From Deltaproteobacteria bacterium YD0425bin51 (GTDB lineage Bacteria; Desulfobacterota; Desulfobacteria; Desulfobacterales; YD0425bin51): a DNA stretch of 64,000 nt. Shown here piece by piece: positions 54,550 through 63,441 of the stretch. The DNA is taken from positions 1 to 64,000 of the forward strand of contig PDZS01000008.1 in assembly GCA_002753225.1 (NCBI GenBank), read 5' to 3'. Made by a program: the position numbers and the translations under genes. Every line of letters starts with the position of its first letter. Within the stretch, counting starts at the first letter, position 1. The notes beneath the pieces were generated by a model. That model had not been told where the DNA came from and ran no database searches. It saw only the letters and a list, made by a program, of their open reading frames with translations.

Positions 54550-54798
54550 TCATTTTTGAAGTATTTCAGTTGCAATTTCTCCTACTTTTTTATTAAGCGT
54601 CCTGATTAAATCGTAGATATTTCCAATTGTTCTTTCCTGAAATCTTTGAACTTTTTCTGTTGCAGGCGTTGACATATTAACTTTATCTAAGATGTCAAAA
54701 GGGAGGTTTGCAATCATCAAGTGAACCTGTTCAACGCTGGTTGCGCCTTTATCTACAGCATCTTGTACTAATTCTTTAATTTTTGTTAAATTTTCCAT
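54550..54798 (-). CDS. Small helical protein, partner gene of the chemoreceptor
   Basis: An 82-residue, all-helical, charged protein (MENLTKIKELVQDAV..., discussed by position) without membrane segment or cysteine. It starts 20 bases downstream of the chemoreceptor gene on the same strand, with an AAAGGAA site, so it is probably co-transcribed. I recognise no named domain. The composition suggests helical bundle formation. A role in receptor function is inferred from position only. Confidence 0.65.
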   Translation of the reverse strand: MENLTKIKELVQDAVDKGATSVEQVHLMIANLPFDILDKVNMSTPATEKVQRFQERTIGNIYDLIRTLNKKVGEIATEILQK

Positions 54799-54818
54799 AA
54801 TTTATTGTTCCTTTCTTT

Positions 54819-56795
54819 TTATATTTTAAATTTGCCTAATAAATTTTTTAATTTTTCAGCTCTAACTAAAATATCTTTAACGCTTGTATCCATTTGAGAA
54901 ATACTATTTGATATTGTATCTGCAGCTTTATTAACTTCAGAAACATCATTAGAAACATCTTTTGCTATATTAGAATTATAAGCTACTTTTTCGGTTATAT
55001 CTTTTATTCCTGTTGAAACTTGGGCGACATTACCAGCAATTTCTTTAGTTGACATAGATTGTTCTTCTACGCTTGCAGCAATTCCTGTAACAACATCATT
55101 AACGCTATTTATAACTTTTAAAATTCGAGCAATTTCTGTAACAGTATTCCCAGTTGAGGCTTGAATTCCTTTGATTAATTTATTTATTTCATCAGTTGCA
55201 GAAGCTGTTTGTTTTGCAAGCTCCTTAATTTCATTCGCTACTACTGCAAAACCTTTTCCTGCTTCTCCTGCTCTTGCTGCCTCTATTGTAGCATTTAATG
55301 CAAGTAAATTAGTCTGTTCAGAAATTTCAGCAATAGTTTCTGTCACTTTACTTATTACTTGAGCAGATTTTCCTAATTCGTCTACTTTATCGGATGTACT
55401 TTTAGCCTGCAATACAGCTTCTTCCGCAGACCTTCGAGATTTATCAGTATTTATAGCTATCTCATTTATTGTAGCAGTCATTTCTTCAGCTGCTGCGGCT
55501 ACCATTTCTATGCTATGGGAAGACTGCTCCATAGCAGCAGCAGCTGATGACATATTAGTGGTCATTTCTCCTGTTGAAGAAGCAACAGATTGAGAATTTT
55601 CTGCAACCTCTGCAGCAATCACTTTAATTTGGCTTGAGAGATCAGATAGTTTAAAAGAAGAACTATTTAATGCACCCGCATCAGCAGCTAGAACTTTAAT
55701 CATAGAATGCATTTTTTCAATGAATGAGTTAAACCATTTTGCAATTTCACCTATTTCATCTTTATTTTTAATTTCAAGCCTTACTGTTAGGTCCCCTTCT
55801 CCTTCTGCAATATTTTTAAGAATTTTAGCAGAAGTTATTAATGGCTTAATAATTAAGTGCGAAATAAAAAAGGCTAAAAATACTACAGCACAACACGCAA
55901 ATACAATAAACAAAATTTGAATATATTCCCATTTATTAATTTCGTTTATAATTGCTTTTGTTTTGCTGTCAGATTTAGATTTTTTACCTTCAAAACCTTC
56001 AGATATCTTTTTTTCTAATTCAGTTTTTTTATCAGAAATGTTTGAAAAAAATTTTTTAAATTCATCATCATTTGTGAATATCAGTTTTTTTGTCTCCAGT
56101 GTCTTTGCCATTGCGCTATTTACATTTTCAGCTACTTTTAACAAAGCTCCGGCTTTTTCTTTATCAGAAAACTTTGACGATTCAGTTTTTATTTGTCCAA
56201 TTAATGTAGCAATTTCAGCATTAATAGCATCTAATCCTTTATTATCAAAAGCTAAAAATATATCTTTAATTTTTAAATTTAATAAACTGCAATATGAATT
56301 CAAAGATATGGCAGTTTTAGTATTTGAAATTGCTTCTTTAACTGTAGAAGATATGTTGTCAACTCCTTTAGTTATATTTTCTAATGGAAGACCTTCAGGT
56401 AAACTTAGTTTTGGAAAATCATCTTTAACTTTTTTTAAAGATTCATCTATTTTTACAGTTGAGTTAGTTTGAGAGGAATCTAAAATAGCATTAACAAGCT
56501 TTGATATCTGTTCAATAGCAACTACGCTTTCTTTTTTTTGTGATTCCAGATTATTTAATGCTTCTATATGTTTTGTTCTTTCCTTTATTATAGATTCAAT
56601 TGGAACTAATATGAGATTTTTTGTCTCATCATTTATATTTATTCCATTATCATTACTATCTAATATTTGAGGTTTTACAAGGCTGTGGATATCTGAAAGC
56701 CCTAAAAGTCCTATAGCGCCTGTAATACCTGTTAACACTGCACATATAAGAAAACATTGAATTAATTTACTCTTAAGCGTAGATTCAAAAAACAT
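54819..56795 (-). CDS. Methyl-accepting chemotaxis protein
   Basis: A 658-residue receptor. A short cytoplasmic start and membrane helix (about 10-32) lead to a mostly helical periplasmic region (about 35-290). A second membrane helix (about 292-318), a HAMP domain (about 320-372) and a cytoplasmic signalling domain follow, with the hairpin tip [21 protein letters not shown] that contacts CheA and CheW. The periplasmic domain is a long helical bundle with several Lys-Ser-rich repeats; its ligand is unknown. Cytoplasmic methylation sites are expected from Ala/Glu-rich stretches. No che genes are in the window. Confidence 0.92.
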   Translation of the reverse strand: MFFESTLKSKLIQCFLICAVLTGITGAIGLLGLSDIHSLVKPQILDSNDNGININDETKNLILVPIESIIKERTKHIEALNNLESQKKESVVAIEQISKLVNAILDSSQTNSTVKIDESLKKVKDDFPKLSLPEGLPLENITKGVDNISSTVKEAISNTKTAISLNSYCSLLNLKIKDIFLAFDNKGLDAINAEIATLIGQIKTESSKFSDKEKAGALLKVAENVNSAMAKTLETKKLIFTNDDEFKKFFSNISDKKTELEKKISEGFEGKKSKSDSKTKAIINEINKWEYIQILFIVFACCAVVFLAFFISHLIIKPLITSAKILKNIAEGEGDLTVRLEIKNKDEIGEIAKWFNSFIEKMHSMIKVLAADAGALNSSSFKLSDLSSQIKVIAAEVAENSQSVASSTGEMTTNMSSAAAAMEQSSHSIEMVAAAAEEMTATINEIAINTDKSRRSAEEAVLQAKSTSDKVDELGKSAQVISKVTETIAEISEQTNLLALNATIEAARAGEAGKGFAVVANEIKELAKQTASATDEINKLIKGIQASTGNTVTEIARILKVINSVNDVVTGIAASVEEQSMSTKEIAGNVAQVSTGIKDITEKVAYNSNIAKDVSNDVSEVNKAADTISNSISQMDTSVKDILVRAEKLKNLLGKFKI

Positions 56796-56890
56796 ATTGT
56801 TTAATCCCTTCTTATTTTTTAATTGTTGCCATTAGCTGCTTATAATATTTCAAGAAGGAATTAAAATAGCAAGAAAAAAACTTAAAAAAA

Positions 56891-56918
56891 TAATACAGAG
56901 CTGGTAAGCTCTGTATTA
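56891..56918 (-). terminator. Intrinsic terminator after the ferredoxin-like gene
   Basis: TAATACAGAGCT (56891-56902), a GGTA loop and AGCTCTGTATTA (56907-56918) form a perfect 12-base stem. On the minus strand it is followed by a run of T, so it ends transcription of the gene whose stop is at 56925. Confidence 0.9.
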
Positions 56919-56924
56919 TTTAAC

Positions 56925-57575
56925 TTACTTAACATCAATAAGTATCCTTCCTGTTGGGCTTATTATAGTTCTTTTCATGGGAATATTTTTTTCTGAAAGT
57001 TCAATAGCTTTTTTGACAATTGCAAGCAAGCCTAAACAACAGGGAACTTCCATATGCACAACACTAATATCTTTTATGTTGTTATATTTAAATATTTCGA
57101 CAAATTTTTCAATGTAGCTTTGGGCATTGTCAAATTTAGGGCATCCAATCATTATAACCTTATCATTTAACATGTCTCTATGAATTGTAGGGAAAGCTAC
57201 TGGAACGCAGTCTGCCATAATTAGAAGAGATGCATTTTTTAAAAAAGATGCTTTTTCTGAAATAAGCCTTATCTTAACGGGCCAGTTTGAAAGGTTTGAA
57301 TCTTGATGATAAGTAGTTTCTTTTTTATCCATTTTGCTTAAATGTTCATGAACAGCTTGAACGTCAAAATCTTCAGCTTCTCTTTCAATTATTTTTAACG
57401 CCCCAGTTGGGCATCCCCCTATACATGCCCCTAGCCCGTCACAGAATTTATCTTCAACTAATTTTGCTTTTCCATCAATAATTTGAATAGCTCCTTCAGC
57501 ACATGAAGGTACGCAATTTCCACAACCGTTACATAGTTCTTCATCAATTTTTAAAATATTACGAAGTATCTTCAT
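56925..57575 (-). CDS. Ferredoxin-domain protein with modified second cluster site
   Basis: A 216-residue protein. Its N-terminal dicluster ferredoxin part (about 1-75) has CNGCGNCVPSC (15-25) and a second site CDGLGACIGGCP in which the second Cys of the usual CxxCxxCxxxC is missing. Residues 120-216 hold further cysteines (ADCVPVAFP, IGCPKFD, VPCCLGL). This C-terminal region resembles the part after the ferredoxin domain in several anaerobe proteins of unknown function. It starts four bases after the stop of the HD-domain gene, so the two are co-translated. Confidence 0.8.
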   Translation of the reverse strand: MKILRNILKIDEELCNGCGNCVPSCAEGAIQIIDGKAKLVEDKFCDGLGACIGGCPTGALKIIEREAEDFDVQAVHEHLSKMDKKETTYHQDSNLSNWPVKIRLISEKASFLKNASLLIMADCVPVAFPTIHRDMLNDKVIMIGCPKFDNAQSYIEKFVEIFKYNNIKDISVVHMEVPCCLGLLAIVKKAIELSEKNIPMKRTIISPTGRILIDVK

Positions 57576-57579
57576 TTTT

Positions 57580-58215
57580 TTATCCTTTCATATTTTGTTT
57601 ATCTTCTAAATTAACAAGTAAGTCAGCCTCATATACAACTTGAAAATTTATACTGTCAGAATGTTTTGCATTATGATGATTACCTATAATGTCTAAGATT
57701 TCTTCAATTATTTTGTCTTTTACTCCTAGTTTTAAAAGAATTGATTTGGCAACTTCTATACCTTCTTTTTCGTGTTTATCTGTATTTTTATATTTACGTT
57801 CAGATTCGTGAATACCAATATCGTGGAGGTAGCTTGCAGGTAATATTACTGATAGATTACCCCCTTTTTCCTTTCCTATTTTTTCAGCATATCTTGCAAC
57901 ACGAATGGCGTGGTCTATCCTTTTAAAATCGCTTTTAAAATATCTTTTCATCTCAAGAGCCACTTGATCTTTTAAAAGGTTTCCTCTTTGAGCAACAACT
58001 TCTGGAGGCAAAGTCCCTATACATTGTTCTGCAAATTGGCAATAAGATGCACACCCAAAATCCATATTTGGATTTACGAATCTATGACCGCACTGATGAC
58101 ATTTTCTTGATGGATCATCTTTAAAAAATTCTACAATAGTGCCACATTTTGGGCACTTTGTCTCAAAAATTGCACCATCTTTCCAATATCTGCTATCTTG
58201 ACCTGGACATTTCAT
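57580..58215 (-). CDS. Zinc-ribbon and HD-domain protein
   Basis: A 211-residue protein. The N-terminal part (about 1-55) contains CPKC and CHQCGH pairs forming a zinc ribbon. The C-terminal part is an HD domain: HAIRVARY (112-119 region), LHDIGIHE and GNHHNAKHSD, consistent with a metal-dependent phosphohydrolase. Such HD proteins act on nucleotides or second messengers; the substrate is unknown. The start follows AAGGAGGT. It probably forms an operon with the ferredoxin-domain gene, a pairing that suggests a redox-linked role. Confidence 0.83.
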   Translation of the reverse strand: MKCPGQDSRYWKDGAIFETKCPKCGTIVEFFKDDPSRKCHQCGHRFVNPNMDFGCASYCQFAEQCIGTLPPEVVAQRGNLLKDQVALEMKRYFKSDFKRIDHAIRVARYAEKIGKEKGGNLSVILPASYLHDIGIHESERKYKNTDKHEKEGIEVAKSILLKLGVKDKIIEEILDIIGNHHNAKHSDSINFQVVYEADLLVNLEDKQNMKG

Positions 58216-58286
58216 AAATACCTCCTTTTTAGTTAATAAGTTTTAAATTCATGGTTTAAATATAATCTAAAATATAATATGATACT

Positions 58287-58300
58287 TTGACTTATATCAA
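58287..58300. promoter_or_regulatory. CRP/FNR-family half-palindrome
   Basis: TTGACTTATATCAA matches the FNR-type TTGAT-N4-ATCAA palindrome with one mismatch. It lies between the divergent HD-domain and rsmE genes, about 20 bases before the rsmE start and 72 before the HD gene. The regulator is unassigned. Confidence 0.35.
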
Positions 58301-58320
58301 AAAAAATAAAAAAAAATATT

Positions 58321-59076
58321 ATGAATAGATTTTATTTAGATAAATCAAAATTAACAAAAGATTTTGCTATAATAGAAGGTTCTGAAGCAAGACATATTAT
58401 TTCTGTTCTTCGTTTAAATAAAGGAGATAAAGTAACAGTTTTTGATGGTAATTCCGTAGAATATGAAGCTATAATAGATAATGTGTCTTTAAATCGTGTG
58501 GAGTTATTATTGATATCTAAAAAGATTTCGTCAAAAGAATCTTTTATTAAAATAACAGTTGCGCAAGCTCTTTTAAAAGATAAAAAAATGGACACTTTAA
58601 TAAGGCAGCTTACTGAACTAGGAATAACTGAATGGCTGCCATTTGTTGCAAAGAGATCTGTTCCTAAACCAACATGTAGTAGCAGTAAAAATAGGTTGGA
58701 AAGATGGCAAAAAATTACTATAGAGGCTTTAAAGCAGTGCGATAGAAATAATCTGCCTACAGTTTCTGATATTATTTCTTTTGATAATGTTTTGGAGCAT
58801 AGCCTTGAATATGATTTAAAGATAATATTTTGGGAACAGGAAATACAATCACTCTATTCAATGATATCAGATATTAAAAAGGTAGATAAAATCATAATAA
58901 TTATGGGACCTGAAGGAGGGTTTTCCATAGAAGAAATTGAGCTTGCAAAAGAACATGGTTTTATTGTAGGGTCGCTGGGTCCAAGAATATTAAGGGCTGA
59001 AACAGCAACAATTGCAGCATGTTCAATAATTCAATATTTATTTGGCGATATGGGGAACAAACATAAAACAGAATAA
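58321..59076 (+). CDS. rsmE: 16S rRNA m3U1498 methyltransferase
   Basis: A 251-residue SPOUT methyltransferase that methylates N3 of U1498 in 16S rRNA. The N-terminal PUA-like part (about 1-70) is followed by the SPOUT knot with IMGPEGGFSIEEIELA and GPRILRAETA, the SAM-binding motifs. The ATG at 58321 has only A-rich sequence upstream and no Shine-Dalgarno match, so initiation may be weak or leaderless. It is the first gene of the plus-strand run leading to valS. Length is normal. Confidence 0.94.
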   Translation: MNRFYLDKSKLTKDFAIIEGSEARHIISVLRLNKGDKVTVFDGNSVEYEAIIDNVSLNRVELLLISKKISSKESFIKITVAQALLKDKKMDTLIRQLTELGITEWLPFVAKRSVPKPTCSSSKNRLERWQKITIEALKQCDRNNLPTVSDIISFDNVLEHSLEYDLKIIFWEQEIQSLYSMISDIKKVDKIIIIMGPEGGFSIEEIELAKEHGFIVGSLGPRILRAETATIAACSIIQYLFGDMGNKHKTE

Positions 59077-59078
59077 AT

Positions 59079-59126
59079 AATTTGACACTAAATAAGCCTT
59101 TTGATACTTATTTATATTGTCAAATT
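59079..59126 (+). terminator. Imperfect hairpin after rsmE
   Basis: AATTTGACA (59079-59087) is complementary to TGTCAAATT (59118-59126), with further pairing of TAAATAAG and CTTATTTA inside. No long T run follows; it may be a weak terminator or a regulatory stem before the acidic-protein gene. Confidence 0.5.
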
Positions 59127-59185
59127 AAAGGTTTCTTGTTTTAACAATAATATAAACCACAGCATTTATAAGGATGGTGGGTTAG

Positions 59186-60364
59186 ATGAAAAATAGCAAA
59201 TCAAAAAAACAAAAGAAGAAAAAAAATAATTTGTTGGAAGATGAGTCAGTAAATTCAACACAAAAAACCACACCAGAATCTTCTGATCAAGATGAAGACT
59301 CTATATTCCTTCAAACAATGGATATGTCTAATAAAAAAGAAGAAGAAGAAGAGGATTTAATAGAGCTTGATGAACAAGTAGAAGAAAAGGAAGAAGAGCC
59401 TTTAGAACTTGATGCGCCTGTTGAAGAGAAACCTAGTGAGGAAGAAGATTTAACGTTTTTGGAAACAATGGAGATGTCTCCTAAAAAGAAACAAGATTTT
59501 AAAGTAGAAGAAGAGGATTTAATAGAACTTGATGAGCCAACAACTCAGCAAGACGAAGAACCTTTAGAGCTTGATGAGTCATTAGAAGATAAAGAAGGAC
59601 AAGAAGAAGATTTAATAGAACTTGATGAGCCAACAACTCAGCAAGATGAAGAACCTTTAGAGCTTGATGAGTCATTAGAAGATAAAGAAGGACAAGAAGA
59701 AGATTTAATAGAGCTTGATGAGCCAACAACTCAGGAAGAAGAAGAGCCTTTAGAACTTGATGAGCCCGCTGCCCAGGAAGAAGAACTTCTAGAGCTTGAT
59801 GAACCTATTGAAGAAAAAACTGATAAGGAAGAAGATTTAACGTTTTTGGAAACAATGGAAATGTCTCCTAAAAAACAAGAAAAGCCAAGAGTAGAAGAAG
59901 ATGATGACTTTATATCACTTGATGAACCAGCAGAAGAAACTTCAAAAGACGATAATATTTTTGAGGAAGAGAAAAAAGAAGATAAAATAGCAGAAGAAGA
60001 AAGTGAAGAAATCTTCGAACTTACGGATGAAAAACCTCAACAATCATCAGAAGAAGATATTTTTGAATTGAAAGATGAAACTCCTGTGGAAAAAGATGCT
60101 GTTTTTAGTCTTACAGATGAAGATAAACCAAAGCATAAAGAAGAAATTCCAAATGATTATGAAAAAGAATCTAAGACTGAAACAAGTGAAATGCCTCTAT
60201 CCTCTTCTCAAGTGGATCAAGCTATAGAGAGAGTTATAAAAAAAATGTTTTATGAAAAAATTGAAGCAGTACTTGGAGAAGTAATTGAAAAAGTTGTTGC
60301 AAGAGAAATTAAAAGGTTAAAAGAACTTATACTTGAAGATTTCAAGGAGAGTGAAGATATATAA
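59186..60364 (+). CDS. Highly acidic repeat protein
   Basis: A 392-residue protein with a Lys-rich start (KSKKQKKKKNN) and then a long Asp/Glu-dominated region made of repeats of the form EEDLIELDEP...EEPLELDE (31 residues, two near-identical copies at 59510-59602 and 59603-59695 plus diverged copies) with a recurring LTFLETMEMSPKK block. The last 60 residues form charged amphipathic helices ending in VIEKVVAREIKRLKELI. No signal peptide or cysteine. I recognise no function; the low-complexity acidic region suggests a disordered linker or chaperone-like interaction domain. It lies just before valS. Confidence 0.8.
   Translation: MKNSKSKKQKKKKNNLLEDESVNSTQKTTPESSDQDEDSIFLQTMDMSNKKEEEEEDLIELDEQVEEKEEEPLELDAPVEEKPSEEEDLTFLETMEMSPKKKQDFKVEEEDLIELDEPTTQQDEEPLELDESLEDKEGQEEDLIELDEPTTQQDEEPLELDESLEDKEGQEEDLIELDEPTTQEEEEPLELDEPAAQEEELLELDEPIEEKTDKEEDLTFLETMEMSPKKQEKPRVEEDDDFISLDEPAEETSKDDNIFEEEKKEDKIAEEESEEIFELTDEKPQQSSEEDIFELKDETPVEKDAVFSLTDEDKPKHKEEIPNDYEKESKTETSEMPLSSSQVDQAIERVIKKMFYEKIEAVLGEVIEKVVAREIKRLKELILEDFKESEDI
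59510..59695 (+). repeat. Two tandem 93-base coding repeats
   Basis: Bases 59510-59602 and 59603-59695 are near-identical in-frame units encoding 31 residues each (EEDLIELDEP start), followed by a diverged partial third unit. Slippage or recombination could change their number between strains. Confidence 0.85.
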
Positions 60365-60402
60365 TTTAGATTTAGAGTGTTGTAAAAAATTATTATAAAA
60401 AT

Positions 60403-60429
60403 AACGGGGATTATTTTATAATCCCCGTT
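60403..60429 (+). terminator. Hairpin terminator between the acidic-protein gene and valS
   Basis: AACGGGGATTAT (60403-60414) and ATAATCCCCGTT (60418-60429) form a perfect 12-base stem with a TTT loop, followed by TAAATTTATTTT. It lies 38 bases after the stop of the acidic-protein gene. Confidence 0.7.
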
Positions 60430-60467
60430 TAAATTTATTTTTTGTAATTTCATGGAGTTTTTTAAAT

Positions 60468-63125
60468 ATGAGCAATAATTTTGATAAAGCTTACGAACCA
60501 CAAGAAATTGAAAAAAATTGGTATGATTTTTGGCTAAAAGAAGGTTTATTTACACCTAATGAAGAAAATAATGAAACATCTTATTCCATTGTAATACCTC
60601 CGCCAAATGTTACAGGAGTACTTCATATGGGTCACGCCTTGAATGTAACTCTTCAAGACGTGCTTTGCCGTTATAGAAGGCTTAAAGGGGATAATGTTTT
60701 ATGGGTGCCAGGTACTGATCACGCTGGAATTGCAACTCAAAATGTTGTTGAAAAAAAACTAGCGTCAGATGGTCTTGATAGACATAAATTGGGGAGGGAA
60801 AAATTTGTTCAAGCTGTATGGGAATGGCGTGAAAAATATGGAAGCGCTATTATAAGCCAACTTAAGCGAATGGGGGCTTCATGTGATTGGACTAAAGAAA
60901 GATTTACAATGGATGCGGGACTTTCTGTGGCTGTTCGGAAGGTATTTGTTGATCTTTATCATCAAGGATTAATTTATAGAGGTAAATATATTATCAATTG
61001 GTGTCCTAGATGCCAGACTGCTCTTGCAGATCTCGAGGTTGAGCATGAAGAGTGTTCTGGACGGTTATATCATATTAAATATCCATTTATAAATGGTAAG
61101 GGAGCAATAACTATAGCTACAACCCGTCCCGAGACAATGCTTGGAGATACTGGTGTTGCAGTAAATCCTAATGACGAAAGATATCAAAATATTTCTGTTA
61201 CAGAAGTTATTTTACCTTTAGTAAACAGAAAAATTCCCATAATAAAAGATAGCTATGTTGATATGTCGTTTGGAACAGGTGCTCTTAAAGTAACACCAGC
61301 ACATGACCCACATGACTTTGAAATAGGTATTCGTCATAATTTAGCAGCAATAAAAGTAATTGGTGATAATGGTATAATGACAAATGAGGCTGGAAGATTT
61401 GTAGGACTTGAAAGATTTAAGTGCAGAGAACTTCTAGTGAGGATATTAGATGAAGAAGGACTTTTGGAAAAAGTAGAAGACTATAACCACAGCATAGGGC
61501 ATTGTTATCGTTGTAAAAATATTATTGAACCAAATCTTTCATTGCAATGGTTTGTTAAAACAAAGCCTCTAGCGCAAAAGGCTATTCATGCAGTCAAAAA
61601 AGGGGATACCCAAATTATACCGGATATGTGGGCTAAAACCTATTTTGATTGGTTAGAAAATATTAAAGATTGGTGTATTTCAAGGCAAATATGGTGGGGC
61701 CATCAAATTCCTGCATGGACTTGTGCAAAATGTGAAAATATGGTTGTTGAAATGGAACCACCCAAAAAATGTCCATTATGTGAATCAGATAATATTACCC
61801 AAGAAACAGACGTGTTAGATACATGGTTTAGTTCAGCCTTATGGCCTTTTTCAACAATGGGCTGGCCTATTGATACTAATCTCCTTAAAACTTTTTACCC
61901 AACCTCTGTTTTGGTTACAGGTTTTGACATATTATTTTTCTGGGTAGCGCGTATGATGATGATGGGTCTCCATTTTATGGGGAACGTTCCTTTTAAAGAT
62001 GTTTATGTCCATGCTCTAGTAAGAGATGAAGAAGGCAAAAAAATGAGCAAATCAAAAGGAAATGTTATAGACCCTATTACAATAATTGAAAAATATGGAA
62101 CAGACGCCTTTAGATTTACTCTGTCAGCTTTTGCAGCTCAGGGCAGAGATATAAAAATGTCTGAAAAAAGAGTTGAAGGATATAAACATTTTATAAATAA
62201 ATTATGGAATGCATCTAGATTTGCTTTAATGCATATAAATAAAGGATATGATGAAATTAAGATCGACAATTTATCTTTGCCTGATAAATGGATTGTATCC
62301 AGAATGGTAAATGTTATTAATTCAGTATCTGAAGCTTTAGATGAATATAGATTTAATGATGCAGCAAGTTCATTATATACATTTGTATGGCATGAACTTT
62401 GTGACTGGTATTTAGAGGCTGTTAAGCCAATTTTATATGGGAAAAAGGGAGAAATTGATAAAGAATCAACATCAAGCGTACTGTGGTATGTTTTACACGA
62501 TACTCTTATTATGCTTCATCCTTTCATCCCTTTTGTAACGGAAGAGATATGGCATAATTTACCTGGGTCACAAAATTCTATAATGAAGGCAAAATATCCA
62601 AAAGACTTTATGTATAAAAAAATAGCAAATGATGAGTCTCAAACAAGAATGGAAACCTTAATGAGTGTAATAAGCTGCGTTAGAAATATAAGAGGGGAGA
62701 TGAATATATCACCTTCTTTGTCTCTTGATATTATGGTTCAGTGTCAGGAAGTTTTAAAACGGGCTAATATAAAACAGTATGAAGATATTATAATAAATCT
62801 TGCCAAGGTTAAATCCATTTCTGTAACTCCTCCTTCTGAACGTCCAAAATCAGCTGCCACATCAGTAGTAAATGGCACTACCGTGTTTGTTTATCTAGAA
62901 GGAATAATAGATTTTAATAAAGAGATTAAAAGATTAGAAAAAGAAATCGATAAAATTAATTCTGAGCTTACAACTCATGCAAAAAAATTAGCAAATGAGG
63001 ATTTTTTGATTAAAGCTCCTCCTGAAGTTGTTGAAAAGGTAAAAGAAAAGCACAATGAATTAATTGAAAAAAAGGAAAAGTTAGAGGCTAACCTCGATAA
63101 AATAAGAGAAATAGAAAAAAGTTAA
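60468..63125 (+). CDS. valS: Valyl-tRNA synthetase
   Basis: An 885-residue class I aminoacyl-tRNA synthetase: N-terminal Rossmann fold with PPPNVTGVLHMGHALN (HIGH-type motif), the editing (CP1) domain between about 150 and 380, the KMSKSKGNV motif near 525-533, an anticodon-binding helical domain, and a C-terminal coiled coil (about 815-885) typical of ValRS. It charges tRNA-Val. The start ATG has only weak TGGAG upstream. Length is normal for bacteria. Confidence 0.97.
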   Translation: MSNNFDKAYEPQEIEKNWYDFWLKEGLFTPNEENNETSYSIVIPPPNVTGVLHMGHALNVTLQDVLCRYRRLKGDNVLWVPGTDHAGIATQNVVEKKLASDGLDRHKLGREKFVQAVWEWREKYGSAIISQLKRMGASCDWTKERFTMDAGLSVAVRKVFVDLYHQGLIYRGKYIINWCPRCQTALADLEVEHEECSGRLYHIKYPFINGKGAITIATTRPETMLGDTGVAVNPNDERYQNISVTEVILPLVNRKIPIIKDSYVDMSFGTGALKVTPAHDPHDFEIGIRHNLAAIKVIGDNGIMTNEAGRFVGLERFKCRELLVRILDEEGLLEKVEDYNHSIGHCYRCKNIIEPNLSLQWFVKTKPLAQKAIHAVKKGDTQIIPDMWAKTYFDWLENIKDWCISRQIWWGHQIPAWTCAKCENMVVEMEPPKKCPLCESDNITQETDVLDTWFSSALWPFSTMGWPIDTNLLKTFYPTSVLVTGFDILFFWVARMMMMGLHFMGNVPFKDVYVHALVRDEEGKKMSKSKGNVIDPITIIEKYGTDAFRFTLSAFAAQGRDIKMSEKRVEGYKHFINKLWNASRFALMHINKGYDEIKIDNLSLPDKWIVSRMVNVINSVSEALDEYRFNDAASSLYTFVWHELCDWYLEAVKPILYGKKGEIDKESTSSVLWYVLHDTLIMLHPFIPFVTEEIWHNLPGSQNSIMKAKYPKDFMYKKIANDESQTRMETLMSVISCVRNIRGEMNISPSLSLDIMVQCQEVLKRANIKQYEDIIINLAKVKSISVTPPSERPKSAATSVVNGTTVFVYLEGIIDFNKEIKRLEKEIDKINSELTTHAKKLANEDFLIKAPPEVVEKVKEKHNELIEKKEKLEANLDKIREIEKS

Positions 63126-63150
63126 AAAATCTTGGCTAAAGGGTATTTAG

Positions 63151-63441
63151 ATGGTTTTTATTACTTCAATGATCACGGTTGTTATTGTTAATATATGGCA
63201 AGATAATGGAATTGTTGTAAGCTTTTTAATAGCAATCGTAATGGAACTTATCAACGTCTTGCTTACTACAAGCGGAGTTAAAAAGATAGAAGATTCATTG
63301 GAGGATAAGTATAAGCAAACAATTGAAGATTTGAAAAAGACTATTGAGGAAAACTTCAAAAAAGCAGAAATGTATAGAGAAGAAATGGATAAGTGGAAAA
63401 AGCTATTCGAGGGGAAGCCCAAGAGCACTGCCGCTGAGTAA
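63151..63441 (+). CDS. Small membrane protein with C-terminal coiled coil
   Basis: A 96-residue protein with one or two hydrophobic segments in residues 3-38 and a charged heptad-like coiled coil (about 44-90). AAAGGG lies seven bases before the ATG at 63151. It is 25 bases after the valS stop and may be co-transcribed. I recognise no family. Its last 39 bases overlap the convergent GGDEF gene. Confidence 0.6.
   Translation: MVFITSMITVVIVNIWQDNGIVVSFLIAIVMELINVLLTTSGVKKIEDSLEDKYKQTIEDLKKTIEENFKKAEMYREEMDKWKKLFEGKPKSTAAE

Noticed and set aside
59499..59729. A Leu-rich minus-strand ORF within the acidic repeat gene
   Set aside because: It is the complement of the GAA/GAT-rich repeat and simply reflects that composition.
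60365..60467. T-box or other tRNA-sensing leader before valS
   Set aside because: Only about 100 bases separate the genes, containing one simple terminator hairpin and no specifier or T-box consensus.
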